DNA of 45,293 bases from assembly GCA_033557835.1 (NCBI GenBank), contig JAWQRO010000268.1:1-45293 (forward strand), read 5' to 3'. Source of the stretch: Helochares maculicollis. Its lineage: Eukaryota; Arthropoda; Insecta; Coleoptera; Hydrophilidae. Made by a program: the position numbers and the translations under genes. The notes beneath the pieces were generated by a model. That model ran no database searches. It was not told the origin of the DNA and saw only the letters and a program-made list of their open reading frames with translations. This document shows, piece by piece, positions 45,096 through 45,293 of this stretch; position 1 is the stretch's first letter, and every line of letters starts with the position of its first letter.

Positions 45096-45293
45096 AGTTT
45101 TATGGATAAAAAAAAACAACTATCAGAATTTAAATAAGAACGTCTCTTCTGACGATCCTTCTTATAAAAGGAAGCAAAACCGTAAAGATTAAGAGCTAAT
45201 TAAACATCTATAGCTACTAAATAGCGTTTTATTCATAAAACTAACATCAAACAAACAAAATATGCTATAAAAAATAAAATAATTATTTATATA
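45092..45293. other. no gene recognised
   Basis: A+T-rich with a short A run at 45108-45116; no coding or structural feature identified. Confidence 0.5.

Overview
The window looks like non-coding DNA, intronic or intergenic, from an arthropod genome, most likely an insect. The evidence is strong A+T richness, stops in every frame, no bacterial-style gene packing, and the type of decayed mobile elements present (mariner-type transposases, a TTAA-flanked DNA transposon with a Mutator-like transposase domain, a non-LTR retrotransposon). I found no intact, recognisable host gene and no convincing tRNA, rRNA, known microRNA or CRISPR array. All homology calls come from recall of family motifs, not from a search.

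Well supported content, left to right: (1) a mariner transposase relic at 935-1510 (+); (2) a relic of a second mariner/IS630-type transposase at 22455-22942 (-), still starting with an ATG and carrying the N-terminal part; (3) a mariner relic at 32518-33117 (+); (4) a 3'-terminal mariner relic at 36930-37347 (+) that keeps the natural end of the protein; (5) a structurally complete DNA transposon at 39405-40636, with perfect 16-bp inverted repeats, TTAA on both sides, and the broken remains of a Mutator-like-domain transposase inside; (6) a non-LTR retrotransposon reverse-transcriptase relic at about 44184-44900 (+), followed by a 41-bp TA microsatellite at 45051-45091.

Weaker content: several exon-like segments with good splice consensus (2780-2823, 4620-4660 and 10277-10374 on +; 3169-3484 on -), orphan small ORFs (10822-11145, 19880-20074, 30201-30359), a possible hAT transposase fragment near 28660-29230, and several near-perfect palindromes (10567-10602, 15376-15403, 33760-33782 and others). 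If a host gene passes through the window, the left 11 kb is the likeliest place. Three of the plus-strand mini-exons can be joined in one reading phase, but such an agreement can arise by chance.

The elements do not work together; they are independent insertions of different ages. The TTAA element is the best preserved and probably the youngest. Long stretches between them (for example 5.6-9.5 kb, 15.4-19.7 kb, 22.9-28.4 kb, 33.1-36.9 kb, 40.6-44.2 kb) hold nothing I can assign.
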